From Methanobacteriota archaeon (lineage in GTDB: Archaea > Halobacteriota > Syntropharchaeia > DAOWMC01): a DNA stretch of 8,309 nt. This document shows, piece by piece, positions 6,408 to 8,309 of the stretch. The DNA lies in contig DAOWMC010000032.1 in assembly GCA_030643285.1 (NCBI GenBank), positions 1 through 8,309 on the forward strand. Direction: 5' to 3'. Position numbers and translations under genes: made by a program. Numbering within the stretch: the stretch's first letter is position 1; every line of letters begins with the position of its first letter. The notes beneath the pieces were generated by a model that was not told the origin of the DNA, ran no database searches, and saw only the letters and a program-made list of their open reading frames with translations.

Positions 6408-7067
6408 GTGCATAAAACCGTAGATATACCAATGGGAAAAGATATTCTTTTTGCAAATAGAAAAATTGCAGAGGAAAACAAGAATAGATTAAGGCAATAT
6501 GGGGTAAAAGCATACGATATTTTAGGCTCTATAGGCTCTGGAAAGACCACGCTAATCGAAAAGATGATAGATTTACTGAGCGAAAGAGGAATAAAAGCAG
6601 GGGTTATAGCTGGTGATGTGACAGGAGATGATGATTATAAAAAGTTTGTAAGACACGAAGTCTGGGCTATGAACATAAATACAGAAAAAGAATGCCATTT
6701 AGATGCTCGTTTAATAAACCACGCTTTAGAATCAGTAGACCTCGGTAAATTAGATATAATATTCATTGAGAACGTTGGAAACCTTGTCTGTCCTGTTGAT
6801 TTTCCTCTGGGGACTGAAAAGAGAGTTGTTGTTATATCGGTAACTGAAGGAGATGATATGGTACGAAAACATCCGTTGATATTTACACAGACTGATTTTA
6901 CTGTACTTAACAAGATAGATCTGGCAGAGATAATTGAAGTCGATCCGAATGTCATCTTAAGAGATTTTGAAAGGGTAAATCCTCATGGCAGGATATTTTT
7001 GACTGATGCAAAGCATGATGTTGGAATAAAAGAGCTGTTATCCGCATTGATCGATGAAGATGTATGA
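6408..7067 (+). CDS. hypB: HypB, GTPase for nickel insertion into hydrogenase
   Basis: HypB, normally with HypA, hydrolyses GTP to drive nickel transfer into the large-subunit precursor. The 219 residues match archaeal HypB. Landmarks are the P-loop GSIGSGKT (40-47), the Walker-B-like IIFIENVGNLVCP (117-129), and the guanine-specificity motif NKID (168-171). The metal site ECHLDA lies at 95-100 (Cys96, His97), with Cys128 nearby, as in the metal-binding G domain of the family. There is no N-terminal CXXCGC nickel site and no histidine-rich tail, as is usual in archaea. The GTG start gives the family-like N-terminus MHKTVDIPMGKDIL and has a ribosome site in front. A start at Met9 (6432) is possible but less likely. 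The gene is divergent from the hydrogenase operon and overlaps hypF by four bases. No hypA is visible in the window. Confidence 0.95.
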   Translation: MHKTVDIPMGKDILFANRKIAEENKNRLRQYGVKAYDILGSIGSGKTTLIEKMIDLLSERGIKAGVIAGDVTGDDDYKKFVRHEVWAMNINTEKECHLDARLINHALESVDLGKLDIIFIENVGNLVCPVDFPLGTEKRVVVISVTEGDDMVRKHPLIFTQTDFTVLNKIDLAEIIEVDPNVILRDFERVNPHGRIFLTDAKHDVGIKELLSALIDEDV

Positions 7068-8309
7068 AAATCTTGATCAATGGTACGGTGCAGGGCGTTG
7101 GTTTTCGTCCTACGGTCTATAGAATTGCTAAGTCCCTGGGGATTAATGGATATGTGCTTAACAGAGGCTCAAATGTAGAGATTTTCCTGGATAAAAAAGT
7201 CGATGAATTTTTAGAGATGCTAAAAAGAGAGATACCTGATAACGCATGCATAAATGAGATAATACTGAAGGAGGTTAAGGAGGAAAATGGTCAATACAAG
7301 GATTTTACAATCCTTGAAAGCAGCCAGGGTGTCAGGTCTTCACTTTTTCCACCAGATACGGCAACATGCGATAAATGCATAGATGAAATCTTTGACAAAA
7401 ATAATCGCCGTTATTTATATCCATTTACGAATTGCACAAACTGTGGTGGACGTTTTTCTCAGATAATTGACGTACCGTATGACCGAAAGAAGACCTCGAT
7501 GAATGAATTTAAACTCTGTCGAGACTGTCTAAGCGAATACAAAGACCCTTTAAATAGGAGATTTCATGCTCAAACGATCTCTTGTAAAAAATGTGGTCCT
7601 GAATATGAGCTCTATGACAAAAATAAAAATGTAATTGATACTGATCCGATTAAAACGTTTGCAAAGTTCATAGATGATGGTTCCATTGGTATAATTAAAA
7701 GCTGGGGTGGAATGCACCTTGTTTGTAACCTTTACGAGACAAAAAGATTCAGAAGATGGTACAACAGAGAAGCAAAGCCTTTTGCGATTATGTTAAGAAA
7801 TTTAGACATCGTGAAAGCGTATGCAAACATTAGTGAATCAGAAAAAGAATCTTTAATCTCTCCTCAACGGCCAGTGGTGCTTTTGAATAAAAAAGAAGAA
7901 TTAAACGTTTTGGAGGGCATTTGTCCCGGGCTTGGCAACGTTGGAATCTATTTACCTTATACAGGGCTTCATCATGTCTTTTTCCATCATCTAATAAGCG
8001 ATAGTGTGATAATGACTTCAGCAAATCGTCCAGGAGAGCCGATTATAATAAATAACGAAGATGCTTTTAACCTAAAGGTGGACGTGTATCTTTTACACAA
8101 CAGGAGGATAGTAAACAGAATTGATGATTCAGTTATAAGGTTCTACAACAGTAATAAATTCTTTTTGAGAATGTCAAGGGGTTTTTTGCCACATGAGCTC
8201 AAAGTTCCGTACGAAAAAAATATAATAAGTGTTGGAGCACAAGAAAATGTGAATTCGGCTGTTTCAACAGAAAAAAATCTCTATATTACACAATACATTG
8301 GAGATACAA
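7064..8309 (+). CDS. hypF: HypF, carbamoyltransferase for cyanide-ligand synthesis (partial, cut by window end)
   Basis: HypF turns carbamoyl phosphate and ATP into a carbamoyl group and loads it onto the C-terminal cysteine of HypE. The frame is open for 415 codons with no stop and runs off the right edge. Domain order is standard. An acylphosphatase domain (1 to about 88) carries GTVQGVGFRP (7-16), with catalytic Arg15 and Asn33. Two zinc fingers follow with perfect family spacing, CX2C-X18-CX2C-X24-CX2C-X18-CX2C, at Cys102/105/124/127/152/155/174/177. Next is a YrdC-like domain with KPFAIML (238-244), LPYTGLHH (297-304), TSANRPGEPI (318-327) and RIDDSVIRF (352-360). The start of the Kae1-like domain (about 388 on) has GAQENVNSAV and TQYIGD. 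About half of that last domain onward (the usual total is 740-780 residues) is missing from view. The ATG overlaps the hypB stop (ATGA), so the two are co-translated. Confidence 0.95.
   Translation, partial: MKILINGTVQGVGFRPTVYRIAKSLGINGYVLNRGSNVEIFLDKKVDEFLEMLKREIPDNACINEIILKEVKEENGQYKDFTILESSQGVRSSLFPPDTATCDKCIDEIFDKNNRRYLYPFTNCTNCGGRFSQIIDVPYDRKKTSMNEFKLCRDCLSEYKDPLNRRFHAQTISCKKCGPEYELYDKNKNVIDTDPIKTFAKFIDDGSIGIIKSWGGMHLVCNLYETKRFRRWYNREAKPFAIMLRNLDIVKAYANISESEKESLISPQRPVVLLNKKEELNVLEGICPGLGNVGIYLPYTGLHHVFFHHLISDSVIMTSANRPGEPIIINNEDAFNLKVDVYLLHNRRIVNRIDDSVIRFYNSNKFFLRMSRGFLPHELKVPYEKNIISVGAQENVNSAVSTEKNLYITQYIGDT

Noticed and set aside
6635..6955. Minus-strand open frame opposite hypB
   Set aside because: It is antisense to the nucleotide-binding core of hypB and has no independent features.
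7830..8024. Minus-strand open frame opposite hypF
   Set aside because: It lies entirely against the YrdC-like domain of hypF and shows no motif.

Overview
The window is AT-rich archaeal DNA carrying a cytoplasmic [NiFe]-hydrogenase locus. An archaeal source is supported by three things: Shine-Dalgarno sites of the GGAGGTG/GTGATC type, a TATA-like divergent promoter region, and protein variants typical of archaea (HypB P-loop GSIGSGKT, a euryarchaeal-type HypE ending in PRIC, and MvhD/MvhG/MvhA/HdrA of the methanogen type). I infer a euryarchaeon related to methanogens or methane/alkane-oxidising archaea. The sequence alone does not fix the lineage.

Layout. Positions 1-226 contain no convincing intact gene. 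They hold short palindromes and possibly the decayed 3' end of a transposase. From 6306 down to 227, on the minus strand, runs a tightly packed operon in the order hdrA, mvhD, mvhG, mvhA, maturation protease, hypE. Its genes overlap by 1-4 bases or are 2 bases apart. A 101-base divergent promoter region (6307-6407) separates it from a plus-strand operon of hypB and hypF, which overlap by 4 bases. hypF runs off the right edge.

How the genes work together. MvhG and MvhA form the H2-oxidising [NiFe] heterodimer (group 3c). MvhD is the [2Fe-2S] adaptor that passes electrons to HdrA, an FAD/iron-sulphur protein that bifurcates electrons in methanogens. The endopeptidase trims the C-terminal tail of MvhA after nickel insertion. 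HypF and HypE make the cyanide ligands of the active site, and HypB delivers nickel. The locus is therefore a hydrogenase-HdrA module with part of its own assembly kit. hypA, hypC, hypD and the heterodisulfide-reducing subunits HdrB and HdrC are not in the window.

Three points deserve attention. First, mvhD is frameshifted near 4259, although its conserved C-terminal 37 codons survive intact in the next frame up to the mvhG start. Second, the HdrA is a short form: it appears to lack the inserted two-cluster ferredoxin domain of the methanogen enzyme and has an unusual cysteine-rich motif. Third, no HdrBC partner is encoded nearby, so the final electron acceptor is unknown.
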